DNA of 64,000 nucleotides from the NCBI RefSeq assembly GCF_900119895.1, contig NZ_FQLR01000002.1, positions 62,001 to 126,000 of the forward strand, in the 5' to 3' direction. Made by a program: the position numbers and the translations under genes. The notes below the pieces were generated by a model, which worked only from the letters and a program-made list of their open reading frames with translations, ran no database searches and was not told the DNA's origin. The stretch is from Collinsella phocaeensis. GTDB taxonomy: Bacteria > Actinomycetota > Coriobacteriia > Coriobacteriales > Coriobacteriaceae. This document shows positions 1 to 7,834 of the stretch, in pieces; the first letter of the stretch is position 1; each line of letters opens with the position of its first letter.

Positions 1-2
1 TG

Positions 3-473
3 TACGCCTCCACCAGCAACGGGAGCCTCGTTACGAAGAACGTCTCCGCCGCCAAGCTCGACGCGATCAACGAGAACGGCGACACCTTGCTCTCCGGCAT
101 CGAGGCCGAGGCGATCCTCGCGACCAACTTCAACGGCGACATCTCGCTTGGAGGTGCTGCGGCACGCAAGGCCCAGGTCGTGAACGAAAACGGCGACATC
201 ATGTTGGCGGACCTGGCGCTGCAGGATGACCTGCTGTGCGAATCCGCGAACGGGGATATCTCGGCGCAGAGGCTCGACATCACCACGAGTCGGATCGAGA
301 GCGTGAACGGGGACATCTACCTGTCGTACCTGGGGGCAGAAGACTCCTATCATATCGACGCCCACACCAACCAAGGCGACATCGTATCGCCGCAAGGTGC
401 CGACGACGCCGCGCGCACCATTAGCGTCGACAGTAACCTGGGCGACATCCAGATCAACTTCACCTCGAAATAG
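3..473 (+). CDS. DUF4097-like beta-solenoid protein, C-terminal part
   Basis: The reading frame is open from the window edge, so the N-terminus is missing. The visible 156 residues are built from a short repeat with the recurring core NGDI or GDI (ENGDT, FNGDI, ENGDI, ANGDI, VNGDI, NQGDI, NLGDI) spaced about 18-22 residues apart. This is the pattern of DUF4097 / adhesin-like right-handed beta proteins often encoded next to regulators and ABC transporters. No catalytic residue is evident. It ends in NFTSK just before a REP-like palindrome. The family call rests on repeat periodicity only. Confidence 0.6.
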   Translation, partial: YASTSNGSLVTKNVSAAKLDAINENGDTLLSGIEAEAILATNFNGDISLGGAAARKAQVVNENGDIMLADLALQDDLLCESANGDISAQRLDITTSRIESVNGDIYLSYLGAEDSYHIDAHTNQGDIVSPQGADDAARTISVDSNLGDIQINFTSK

Positions 474-481
474 GGGCACCC

Positions 482-518
482 CCACCTCAATTTAGGGACT
501 ATCCCTACATTGAGGTGG
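482..518. repeat. REP-like palindrome (divergent copy)
   Basis: Arms CCACCTCAAT and ATTGAGGTGG enclose TTAGGGACTATCCCTAC. It belongs to the dispersed family described at 13657-13790, but the core is shortened and lacks CAGGCAC. It lies between the DUF4097-like gene and the ABC trio. Confidence 0.6.
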
Positions 519-748
519 CGAGGGTGGCACCGAGACGAGGCGATTTACCCCCGTCCGCCTTCATCGAACGCAAGTCGGCATCACGCGCGTCATCTTTTGA
601 CGATTTGGAGCGCAATTTTGACGCTCGTGATGCCGACCGGGAGCACCTACGCCAAGGCCAAACGCCCTACTTAACCCATCCCTCTCAGAAATTCGATAAT
701 CGCCAACCCGATACAACCCAATCCAAACGCATCCAATTGGAGGCACCC

Positions 749-1543
749 ATGTCGCACACGGCCCTGCGCCTTGCTGACATCACTAAGCGTTACCGCTCGA
801 ACACCGTTTTGGGCCCCATTGACCTCTCGCTCGAAGAGGGGCGCATCTATGGCCTCATCGGCGAGAACGGCGCGGGGAAATCGACGCTCATCCGCATCCT
901 CATGGGACTGAGCAAGCCGACAAGCGGCACCATCGAGATCATGGACGCGTCCACTCCCGATGGACTTCGCCGATCACGGGCGCAAATCGGGTACGTCCCC
1001 GATTCGAGTGCGAGCTATCCGCTGCTCAGTGCTGCCGACAATCTCAAGGCGCGTTGCCTTGAATGGGGCTTTGACCAGCGGCAGATTCCCTGCATTCTCA
1101 ACATGGTCGGATTGACAGACACGGGCGGCAAACGGGCGCGGAGCTTCTCCCTCGGCATGCGCAAGCGCCTCGACCTGGGCATCGCGCTTTTAGGGCAGCC
1201 GCGCATGCTCGTGCTCGATGAACCCACCAACGGGCTCGACCCCCTCGGCACCATCGAGATTAGAAAACTCATAAAGCGCCTCAACCGCGAGCTTGGCACC
1301 ACGGTGCTTATATCGAGCCACAACCTATCCGAGCTTCATCAAACGGCGACCGACTACATCATCTTGAGTAGCGGTGCACTGGTGGCTCAGCTCACCGCGT
1401 ATGACGTCGACAACCTGAGCGGCGGCGATCTGGAAATGCTCTACGCACACATCATGTTGGGCCGTGGCGGCGGGGTCTCTTCGCGGCGTGGCAACCCCTG
1501 CGACTCCGCCTCGTCTTGGAAAGGCGACCGTCATGACCGATAG
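749..1543 (+). CDS. ABC transporter ATP-binding protein (peptide/antibiotic export type)
   Basis: 264-residue ATPase. Walker A is GENGAGKST, the signature is SLGMRKRLDLG (a divergent LSGGQ), Walker B is MLVLDEPTNGLDP, and the H-loop follows in ISSHNLSELH. The ATG at 749 is chosen because it follows GGAGGCACCC and starts the conserved N-terminal strand; the frame stays open upstream to 515 without family similarity. The fold resembles the bacitracin/lantibiotic-resistance ATPases (BcrA, LanF). It overlaps the first permease by 11 bases and should energise it together with the second permease. The C-terminal tail after about residue 235 is low complexity. Confidence 0.85.
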   Translation: MSHTALRLADITKRYRSNTVLGPIDLSLEEGRIYGLIGENGAGKSTLIRILMGLSKPTSGTIEIMDASTPDGLRRSRAQIGYVPDSSASYPLLSAADNLKARCLEWGFDQRQIPCILNMVGLTDTGGKRARSFSLGMRKRLDLGIALLGQPRMLVLDEPTNGLDPLGTIEIRKLIKRLNRELGTTVLISSHNLSELHQTATDYIILSSGALVAQLTAYDVDNLSGGDLEMLYAHIMLGRGGGVSSRRGNPCDSASSWKGDRHDR

Positions 1544-2411
1544 AGCAACGCGCCGACATGGCGTCCCGCATCGACAGAACAGCGACTCGGCCCTGAGATG
1601 CGCTCTGATCAGTGAGATCTTCCTCGCGAGCCGTATTGAGCGCATGGCACCCGTGGCCCTCATTGCCCTTTTGACCTGCGCAGCCACCGTTTTGAGTCCC
1701 GAAGGTGGGCCGTTGTTCATGGTGGCGGGCGACCCGAACGGCACCATGGGGGTCACCATCGGGTTCATCGGCAACGTCATCGACCACACCCATGTTGCTG
1801 AGTCCGCCGTGCGCGCGTCGCTCGTCTACACGGTTGCATGGATCCCCGCGGCGGTGATTCTCGGCATAACCGCGATTGGCGAAGGAGTCGCATCTAACAG
1901 CGCGCAGATTTCCCAGGCGAAGGGCATGCCAGGCGGGGCGGTCATTCTCACGAAGGTGGCACCGCAGGCGATGGCAATCGCAGTCGCATATCTCCTATCG
2001 TGCGGCATTGCCTTCGCAGCTACATCGGCTGCTTACGGTATAGCATCCGGTATAGCATCCAACGTCACTTGGCAGGTTGCGTTTGCGGTAATAACAACGA
2101 ACTGCCTCCTTCTGTGCGCCATCTACTTTGCGTCCGCCTGCGTTGCCGCCATATGCAGAATGCCCCTGCTCGCCATCCTCCTTGCCCTGCTATTGCACAT
2201 AGGGCCCCTGCTCGCGCACCCAAAAGTGTATGTCGCGGGGACTTCGCCGGAGATTGCCTGGGCAAGTCCCGTCGTTTGGCTCATGCACACGTGCTCCCTC
2301 AACATGGCGGGACCGACCTTCGCCTTCGGAGCGATGGTTGCCGCGGGCATATGCATTGCCAGCATGGCCCTCATGTATCTGGCTTGCAATCGTCAGGAGG
2401 CTTGTCGATGA
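1533..2411 (+). CDS. ABC transporter permease (first of pair)
   Basis: 292 residues with about six hydrophobic segments: roughly 38-58, 95-115, 145-175, 185-215, 220-240 and 262-285. The N-terminal 30 residues are polar. The ATG at 1533 lies inside the 3-prime end of the ATPase gene and follows GGAAAGGCG, which suggests translational coupling. Topology and position match LanE/BcrB-type permeases of immunity or detoxification transporters. No substrate can be read from the sequence. Its stop overlaps the start of the next permease (ATGA). Confidence 0.75.
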   Translation: MTDRATRRHGVPHRQNSDSALRCALISEIFLASRIERMAPVALIALLTCAATVLSPEGGPLFMVAGDPNGTMGVTIGFIGNVIDHTHVAESAVRASLVYTVAWIPAAVILGITAIGEGVASNSAQISQAKGMPGGAVILTKVAPQAMAIAVAYLLSCGIAFAATSAAYGIASGIASNVTWQVAFAVITTNCLLLCAIYFASACVAAICRMPLLAILLALLLHIGPLLAHPKVYVAGTSPEIAWASPVVWLMHTCSLNMAGPTFAFGAMVAAGICIASMALMYLACNRQEACR

Positions 2412-3271
2412 ACGATGGAACGCACTTCTCAACACCTCATGCGACCGTAAGAATCGGCGGATCTTCCTCGGGGCACGAACTCATAAAGCGCCCCCGTCCT
2501 GCCGTCGCGTCGTTGCTTATTGGATTGAAAGCCCATCTCGGACTTCTTGCGCTCGCAGGCAGTGTGGTCACATGTCTTATCTTCCTCTTCTTCGGCGATG
2601 GTTCATGGATGTTCGCTCTCACCGAAGCATCGGGTATCGGCTTTGCGCCCGACCCCGCATATTGGACAGCAAACGCCGGGATATCGACCGTCGACGCACT
2701 CGCGTGCTCGGCGCTTGCCGAAACGGTGTTCCTGCCGTTCATCGCGCTGGGAGTATGCGGGCGATTTTGCGGAGCCGTCTATACAACCGGTGCCCGGTCG
2801 GTCTCTCGGGCGCGCGGCACATCACCCCGGCGGCTGGCAGCGGGCGATCTTCTAGCCGTCTCGCTTCCCGTTCAGGTTCTCTATAGCGCAACTGTCCTCA
2901 TGACCGCAACGGCCCTCTGCCTACAGGCGGGGCAAGCCAACCTCCTTGGAACTGTCCTCGCATCACTCGCGCCGCGCCTCTTGCTCGCACTCGTCGTCAA
3001 CGAGTCGTTTATCGCTTGCGTACTTACGCTGTATCGGCTTATCCCCAACCGCGCCGCCGCGTTCGGGATCATGGCCGTCGGCTTCATCGCCTCCTGCGTG
3101 GCTCAGCTCTCGTTTCCCGGGGACATACTGCCGGCACATGCTGGGCTCTGGATGCATGCAAGCAGCACGACTGCTCTGCACGCGCTCACACTGCCGGTCG
3201 CCGTCTTCTCGAGTGTCACGGGGTTCGCCGCGCTTGCCCTCTGCGCGCGCGTGCAGCGATTACGGATCTAA
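2408..3271 (+). CDS. ABC transporter permease (second of pair)
   Basis: 287 residues. It starts at an ATGA overlap with the upstream permease, following CAGGAGGCTTG. Hydrophobic segments occur near residues 42-62, 92-118, 145-175, 180-205, 215-235 and 255-280. It completes a one-ATPase, two-permease transporter of the LanFEG/BcrABC layout. No regulator gene adjoins it on the same strand, and the DUF4097-like gene upstream may share its promoter. Pair partners of this type are poorly conserved, so homology is called from context and topology. Confidence 0.7.
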   Translation: MNDGTHFSTPHATVRIGGSSSGHELIKRPRPAVASLLIGLKAHLGLLALAGSVVTCLIFLFFGDGSWMFALTEASGIGFAPDPAYWTANAGISTVDALACSALAETVFLPFIALGVCGRFCGAVYTTGARSVSRARGTSPRRLAAGDLLAVSLPVQVLYSATVLMTATALCLQAGQANLLGTVLASLAPRLLLALVVNESFIACVLTLYRLIPNRAAAFGIMAVGFIASCVAQLSFPGDILPAHAGLWMHASSTTALHALTLPVAVFSSVTGFAALALCARVQRLRI

Positions 3272-3291
3272 CTTCGCAGGAAACGGTTTTG

Positions 3292-3648
3292 TTAACAAGA
3301 GAAGGCAAGGAAGAAGAGGTAGAAACAGCTCACGTCTAGCAAAACGGCAGACACAAGCACAATGATGGCAACAATTAGGTCTCGTTCCTCACGCGTGTGA
3401 ACACCGGGAACGTTGGAGAGCGAAAAATGCCGACAGCATATTCCAAAAATGATCACGCCAATGGAAAAGAGCGGCATGAAGAGATACTCCCACTTGCTTC
3501 CAAAGCGGGTTGGAACGTTCCCAAAACCAAAGTGGACGGGAACGACATCAGGCAGCTTCGATACCCGCAAAAGAAACCATGCGAGGGGAACCAGGCAAAT
3601 CACCAGACTGGCAACATCAATAATCAAACAGAGCCGTTTTCGATTCAT
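3292..3648 (-). CDS. DUF1648 membrane protein
   Basis: 118-residue membrane protein with segments at about 7-27, 55-75 and 90-113. Between the first two lies the DUF1648 signature LPDVVPVHFGFGNVPTRFGSK (cf. P..IP.HFn..G..dr.gsK), the N-terminal module of SdpI-type immunity proteins. Here the module stands alone, without the SdpI-like C-terminal part. Start ATG follows a GGGGTGGG-type SD. It lies 44 bases downstream of a 62-codon ORF on the same strand and is convergent with the ABC trio. Confidence 0.8.
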   Translation of the reverse strand: MNRKRLCLIIDVASLVICLVPLAWFLLRVSKLPDVVPVHFGFGNVPTRFGSKWEYLFMPLFSIGVIIFGICCRHFSLSNVPGVHTREERDLIVAIIVLVSAVLLDVSCFYLFFLAFSC

Positions 3649-3692
3649 GGTCCCACCCCATCGCTCAACCCTACATTGAGATCCGCGGTCTC

Positions 3693-3881
3693 CTATTCCC
3701 CGTTGCCCTTAAGCGCCCATTGCCATGCGAACCGACGGATACTCGTAATGACATGGCTGAGATTGAACGACGCGGGCTCGGCCAGCGCTTCGACAGCCTC
3801 GTGGCGCGGACGGGGGTTCGGAAACTCAAAGGCACGGGCCTCTTGCACCAGATCAGCATGGTCAAACGCAGTCAGCGACAT
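3693..3881 (-). CDS. Small hypothetical protein (62 aa)
   Basis: Start ATG is preceded by GGAAGGGAGGCACCC, a strong SD, which favours it over the in-frame ATG at 3905. The product MSLTAFDHADLVQEARAFEF... is mostly polar, contains several Phe/His/Arg residues and has no membrane segment or recognised motif. It precedes the DUF1648 gene by 44 bases and probably shares its transcript. It may be a genuine small protein or the front of a decayed gene. Confidence 0.4.
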   Translation of the reverse strand: MSLTAFDHADLVQEARAFEFPNPRPRHEAVEALAEPASFNLSHVITSIRRFAWQWALKGNGE

Positions 3882-3912
3882 TGGGTGCCTCCCTTCCTTC
3901 GCCATCAGTATA

Positions 3913-3941
3913 CAAACTTCTCTCTGATGGAGAGAAGTTTG
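3913..3941. promoter_or_regulatory. 12-bp perfect inverted repeat, possible operator
   Basis: CAAACTTCTCTC and GAGAGAAGTTTG flank a 5-base spacer, 32 bases upstream of the 62-codon ORF and just past the AAA ATPase stop. No T-run follows in either direction, so a regulator site fits better than an intrinsic terminator. Confidence 0.4.
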
Positions 3942-3965
3942 AGGTCTATCTTCGCTCAGTGCCTC

Positions 3966-5042
3966 CTACTCCCTCACGTGCTCAAGCAGGTATTCGCGCA
4001 TATAGGGGATCGCAAAGCTAACCACACCGTACGACGGAGCCTCGATGAGCGCCGCATCTACGAGGCGACGACGATAGGTGCTCACGGACGTGGGGGCGAC
4101 CCCCATCTCGCGCGCGATATCGCCAGACGCCACGGGGCCAGACCCACATCGCACCATGGCCGCAAGGTACTCGAACTGCTTGCCCGAGACGCGCCTGAGC
4201 GCCGGTTCAATCACCATGTTATCGAAGCTCTTGCGCGCCGTCGCGATGCCCTTTTGCGCATCGCGCAGCTCAATCGCATCAGAACCGCGGCGCGAAGCTG
4301 ACTGCCAGGTGTAATATCCGACAAGCTGAACCATGAAGGGATAGCCGGCAGCGGCGGCCGTGAGCACATCGGACACCCCAGTCGCAACAGATTTGCCCGC
4401 GCGCACCATCGTGTCCTCAAACGAATCTCCGACCTCAAAGTCCATAAGGCGCTTGAGCTCGACATGCTTGGCCCGCTGAAGAAACGTCAGGGTCTCATCC
4501 ACCACAACACCGTCGACTGAAGCGGGAAGACCCGCGAATGCAAAGGCAACGTTCGCACCCTGGCGCACCAGCAACTGGATCTCGTTACCAAGCTCGCGGA
4601 TCTCATCAAGCGGCGCATCTTGAATTTCATCGAGCGTGATGAGGAGGCCACCGTTGCGCGAAGCCTCGTACATCGCCTCCCCCAGCTGCGTCGCCGACTT
4701 GGATATCTCGACGGAACCCAAGCTCACGTCCAATATAGAAGGGGATACCGACAGCGAGGACACTTCGCGATTCCGCGAGAGGGCACCGAGAATGCGATCG
4801 CAAAAGCCCGCGTTCGCGGCGACGTCAACCACATGGAACCCATGCTCGCGCGCGATGTCTCCAAATGCGTTAAGGAGCATGGTCTTGCCCACGCCACGGA
4901 CCCCGGAAACGCGAAGTAATCTGTCAGGAGCTCCGGGGCCGTTTTCAAGCGCTTCGGTAAAGTCGTCGAGAATCTCGTCTCGACCGATAAGTTCAGGTGG
5001 ATTCATTCCAGCCGTCGGCTTGAACGGATTAACGCGCACCAC
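3966..5042 (-). CDS. AAA family ATPase with C-terminal winged helix
   Basis: 358-residue STAND/archaeal-type ATPase. Walker A is SGVRGVGKTML near residue 52, Walker B is LLITLDEIQDA near 137, and a winged-helix-like region follows from about 285 (VASGDIAREMGVAPTSVSTYR). The N-terminal FKPTAGMNPPELIGRDEILD is the usual family opening. Translation starts at tandem GTG codons (5042 and 5039) after GAGGGTGATGTGC. Family members are widespread stand-alone proteins without assigned substrates; a regulatory or defence role is possible but not shown. Two copies of a 17-bp sequence lie upstream. Confidence 0.8.
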   Translation of the reverse strand: MVRVNPFKPTAGMNPPELIGRDEILDDFTEALENGPGAPDRLLRVSGVRGVGKTMLLNAFGDIAREHGFHVVDVAANAGFCDRILGALSRNREVSSLSVSPSILDVSLGSVEISKSATQLGEAMYEASRNGGLLITLDEIQDAPLDEIRELGNEIQLLVRQGANVAFAFAGLPASVDGVVVDETLTFLQRAKHVELKRLMDFEVGDSFEDTMVRAGKSVATGVSDVLTAAAAGYPFMVQLVGYYTWQSASRRGSDAIELRDAQKGIATARKSFDNMVIEPALRRVSGKQFEYLAAMVRCGSGPVASGDIAREMGVAPTSVSTYRRRLVDAALIEAPSYGVVSFAIPYMREYLLEHVRE

Positions 5043-5069
5043 CGCACATCACCCTCTGCGGTCAAAGAA

Positions 5070-5105
5070 GTTTAACAAGTTGAACAGAGTTTAACAAGTT
5101 GAACA
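5070..5105. promoter_or_regulatory. Tandem 17-bp direct repeat upstream of AAA ATPase
   Basis: GTTTAACAAGTTGAACA occurs at 5070-5086 and again at 5089-5105, a 19-bp period. Each copy contains the imperfect dyad TTAACAAGTTGAA. The copies lie 28-63 bases upstream of the ATPase start, where an operator or promoter would be expected. Confidence 0.45.
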
Positions 5106-5167
5106 AAACTCATACCGAGGGCTCGATAGAAGAAACGCCCGCTCAATCAACACACTCGCAAATTCTG

Positions 5168-5395
5168 TCACTCATTGAGAAACCGCACCGGTGCGGTCCT
5201 GATCACGCGCAGCACCGGCATCAGCCCTGCTACGGCCAGCACGACGAAACCTGCGACGGCGATGAGGACGGCAGGGGCAAAACGCACGGACAGCATCGCG
5301 CTCCCAGCACCCAAGCCCAACGCATGGGCCGCGATCATTACGCACGCGAGGCGCGGATCGAGACCGAATCCGCTCCCGCTCGTCACGCAAGGCCA
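5168..5395 (-). pseudogene. Remnant of an FtsX-type ABC permease C-terminus
   Basis: Downstream of the XRE gene, in another frame, the last 70 or so codons encode a hydrophobic segment and the tail AVAGLMPVLRVIRTAPVRFLNE. This is typical of the last transmembrane helix and cytoplasmic end of FtsX/MacB permeases (alRviRtsPv..L.E). No start, ATPase or remaining permease is present. The upstream limit is approximate because the XRE frame ends at 5416. It probably records loss of an ABC transporter once controlled by the regulator. Confidence 0.45.
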
Positions 5396-5415
5396 TACGA
5401 GGCCTCGGCCAGCGG

Positions 5416-5817
5416 CTACTTCCAGCCGGGGATGTCGGCACCCGAGGAGAGTATCGTGGACAGGATGGTCAGGATAACGACAATCAGCAGGAACACAACC
5501 GCAGTGCCCGCGATGACCATGAGGGCGCTGAGGGCGAAGCGGTACTCGCGCGACAGCTCGCGCGGGGCGGACGCCGAGGGCGTCTCGCACACCGACGGGA
5601 CACTCGCCGAGCCCGTGAGGATGAAGTCCGTGCTCACACGGTAGATCTGCGCGAGCTTGACCACGTTGTCGACTTCAGGGCGGCCCTGGGCGCCCTCCCA
5701 CTTCGAGATGGCCTGACGGGAAACACCAAGCAGGTCCGCCAACTGCTCCTGCGAGTAACCGGCCTTGCGGCGAAGATCGAGCAGACGATCGGCTAGCTGC
5801 GTCGTCGCGTCATCCAT
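5416..5817 (-). CDS. XRE-family regulator with C-terminal membrane helix
   Basis: 133 residues. An HTH_3 domain spans about 7-62 (AGYSQEQLADLLGVSRQAISKWE, recognition helix with the typical RQAISKWE). A linker follows, then one long hydrophobic helix near residues 95-125. The ATG follows AAGGAGGCTTTCATT, an excellent SD. Such membrane-anchored XRE proteins usually sit next to small transporters. Here the neighbour is only a permease remnant, so the present target is unclear. Confidence 0.85.
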   Translation of the reverse strand: MDDATTQLADRLLDLRRKAGYSQEQLADLLGVSRQAISKWEGAQGRPEVDNVVKLAQIYRVSTDFILTGSASVPSVCETPSASAPRELSREYRFALSALMVIAGTAVVFLLIVVILTILSTILSSGADIPGWK

Positions 5818-6090
5818 AATGAAAGCCTCCTTGTAGCGCTGATATTCCGGGGCCCGACGGCAGCCGTCATGGGATGCTTTCGCCCCCTTTGGCCATCGGG
5901 CCTCAGCGCAAGACTATCCTCGCAACCGCCGTTGCGCTCCACCATCTAGCAGCGACAATTGTAGCAACACATCGCGACAATTCCGCCACCGCCCGTTGCG
6001 GTGCAGGCGCGAGGGTTTCGCAGCAAGGACGCCGCCTCATATTCGGCCCCGTTCTCCCCTGCGGCTTGAGAATCTGGGTTCATGATTGAC
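5818..6090. other. Intergenic region without recognisable genes
   Basis: 270 bp upstream of the XRE gene. Apart from the XRE ribosome-binding site at its left edge and a short direct repeat GCGACAATT, nothing coding or structured was recognised. Confidence 0.5.
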
Positions 6091-6282
6091 CTAGTGGTCA
6101 AAATACCCGTATTTCGCGCTTTTCTGATTCAAAAATCGTGCGTTACTTCCTAAAGAGTGGAGATGAGAGCGCTCCATGAAAAGAAAACCGCAGATAGGGA
6201 AAGACCAGGCAGCACCATCGCACCCAGAAAAAGGTTTAAACAACCAATCGAAAGCGCGAAATACGAGTATTTTGACCATCGA
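6091..6282. repeat. Element bounded by about 33-bp imperfect inverted repeats (MITE-like)
   Basis: The left arm at about 6092-6125 (TGGTCAAAATAC.CGTATTTCGCGC) recurs inverted at about 6249-6281 with one substitution and a small gap near the inner end. The roughly 120-bp interior encodes nothing convincing. Long near-identical arms and no ORF suggest a non-autonomous mobile element or a large RNA hairpin. Confidence 0.45.
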
Positions 6283-6370
6283 TGCCGATATTAACGAAAT
6301 CGAGCTCTCTCGCTTATCCCAAAAGAAGGTTACACGGTGCGCCAACGACCCAGATGAGTCATTTCGGAAG

Positions 6371-6560
6371 AACACTTCCGGCAAGGTCATCGGTGGGAAC
6401 AGTGCCATCGGCCTCGCTGATGCAATGGTTTCAGCCGGCAGAATCGCTATAACGGGGACGGGGCGCAGTGCCGACGGGCAAATCGTCCTGATCAAAATCG
6501 AGAAGGAGCTTGGTGCACCACAAATCACGGCACTGCGGCTCGACATGATCGCGGCGAGCC
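6371..6560 (+). pseudogene. Decayed short-chain dehydrogenase fragment
   Basis: The plus-strand frame reads SGKVIGGNSAIGLADAMV, then SAGRIAITGTGRSADG, KIEKELGAPQITALRLDM. This resembles the first 60 residues of an SDR Rossmann fold (TGGNSGIG, then the strand with GR), but residues are missing from the glycine loop and the rest of the enzyme is absent. The frame then runs antisense into the neighbouring minus-strand gene. Called as a remnant from motif spacing only. Confidence 0.35.
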
Positions 6561-6707
6561 GCACCGAGGGTTGGGCCTATCGAAGATCTCCGCCCACAGC
6601 GCGAACGCATCTATTACGACGAACAGCGCGATGATGCCGCAGGCGGCCTTCTTGCGCGCATCGATGGTGCGCCGCAGGATGCCGCTGATCCCCTCGGGCT
6701 CCATCTC
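6525..6707 (-). CDS. Possible small membrane protein (60 aa)
   Basis: Begins 17 bases after the LuxR-type regulator stop. MEPEGISGILRRTIDARKK is followed by one helix, AACGIIALFVVIDAFALWAEI, and a polar tail that overlaps the antisense SDR remnant. The SD is weak. It could be a real one-helix protein coupled to the regulator or the front end of a gene whose remainder was replaced. Confidence 0.3.
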   Translation of the reverse strand, partial: EMEPEGISGILRRTIDARKKAACGIIALFVVIDAFALWAEIFDRPNPRCGSPRSCRAAVP

Positions 6708-6723
6708 CGCGTAGCGGTCGGAA

Positions 6724-7605
6724 TCAACCCTCACGCGCTTGCCACCAGGCGACGGCGAGCTGCGTGCGGTTCTTGTAGCCCGTCTTCTGGAGCGACGAGC
6801 TGATGCGGTTGCGGACCGTACCCTCGCTGATGAACGCCGCAGCGGCAATCTCGTGATTGTCGAGTCCCTCGGCGATGAGGGCAACCACCTCGTATTCGCG
6901 ATCGGTAAGCTGGGAGAACGCAGCCCGGCAACGCCCATCGGTCGACAAGGCGGCAAGATGAGGCAACATAACCGCATGCGCCGGCTCAGCATCGGCAGCA
7001 GAGGTCCCATCAGGACGGTCCGCGGCGCCGGTGACACGGGAATCGAAATCGACGCGACCCCTTACCAAGCGACCTTCCACCTCGACCAGCTCGCGCTCGC
7101 GATACTCATCCCACGCCCGATGGCGAAGATCGCGCTGGGCGAGCAATGCGCTCGTGCGCATGGAGACAAGGGCGGCAAGGGCGCACAGCGCCGCGCTGAG
7201 CACGATGGCCCCCGCGGGCACATGGTGCACCGCGGCGGCACAGGCAAACGGAATGGGCACCGCTAGAGGCGCCGCGCGCCAAGGCAAAGGATCCCGGATG
7301 AAACGGCACAGTTCGTAGGTGGCAGCCGGCACGAAGAACAACCCCTCGGGCACGACGGCAGAGAGCGCGCAAAAGAAAACGGGGGCAAGCGAACGCCACC
7401 CGCTCCTCGCCCATTCGCATCCCAACACCGCGATGACAGCAACCAGCAAGCAGGCGACCACCGAAGCAGAAGCTGCAATATCCCCAAATGGCAGCAGCAC
7501 GCCAGCACCGGCAGTGTCCACGACCCCGGCGTCGAGCGTCGAATGTGCAACGAACGACACCGCGCATGCAGTGAAAACAACCAGTATGTCGACGATTCGT
7601 ACCAT
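6724..7605 (-). CDS. Membrane-anchored LuxR-type transcriptional regulator
   Basis: 293 residues. The N-terminal two thirds contain about six hydrophobic segments (residues 3-170). The C-terminal 60 residues form a LuxR helix-turn-helix (LTDREYEVVALIAEGLDNHE, then a scaffold helix and the recognition helix EGTVRNRISSSLQK). Start ATG 7605 follows GGGGAACC and opens directly into the first helix; the frame continues upstream to 7659. This architecture is very frequent in Coriobacteriia, where such regulators usually sit beside an enzyme or transporter. No receiver domain is present. The closest intact neighbour is the divergent ABC exporter at 7835. Confidence 0.85.
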   Translation of the reverse strand: MVRIVDILVVFTACAVSFVAHSTLDAGVVDTAGAGVLLPFGDIAASASVVACLLVAVIAVLGCEWARSGWRSLAPVFFCALSAVVPEGLFFVPAATYELCRFIRDPLPWRAAPLAVPIPFACAAAVHHVPAGAIVLSAALCALAALVSMRTSALLAQRDLRHRAWDEYRERELVEVEGRLVRGRVDFDSRVTGAADRPDGTSAADAEPAHAVMLPHLAALSTDGRCRAAFSQLTDREYEVVALIAEGLDNHEIAAAAFISEGTVRNRISSSLQKTGYKNRTQLAVAWWQAREG

Positions 7606-7720
7606 GGTTCCCCATGGTAGCAAAAGCAAGATACGGCAGGTAAAACCAAGTCGTGACAAATGTCACTACCGTCATTTCCGCCCGTCAGGCACCATGTTCC
7701 CAACATGACCGCACCCAACG

Positions 7721-7821
7721 ACCTCAATTTGGGGACAGGTACCGATCTTAGGCTCGACTCCAGCCGCAATGCGCGTGGCGAACGGCCGCTCAATTCAGTG
7801 CCTGTCCCTAAACTGAGGTGG
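7721..7821. repeat. REP-like inverted pair
   Basis: Copy 1 (7721-7752) has the GGGGACAGG orientation (ACCTCAATTTGGGGACAGGT). Copy 2 (7789-7821) has the opposite GTGCCTGTCCC orientation. They lie head to head with a 36-bp spacer, just upstream of the ABC ATPase SD, so they should fall within or next to its promoter or leader. Confidence 0.75.
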
Positions 7822-7834
7822 AGTGGAGGAAGCA

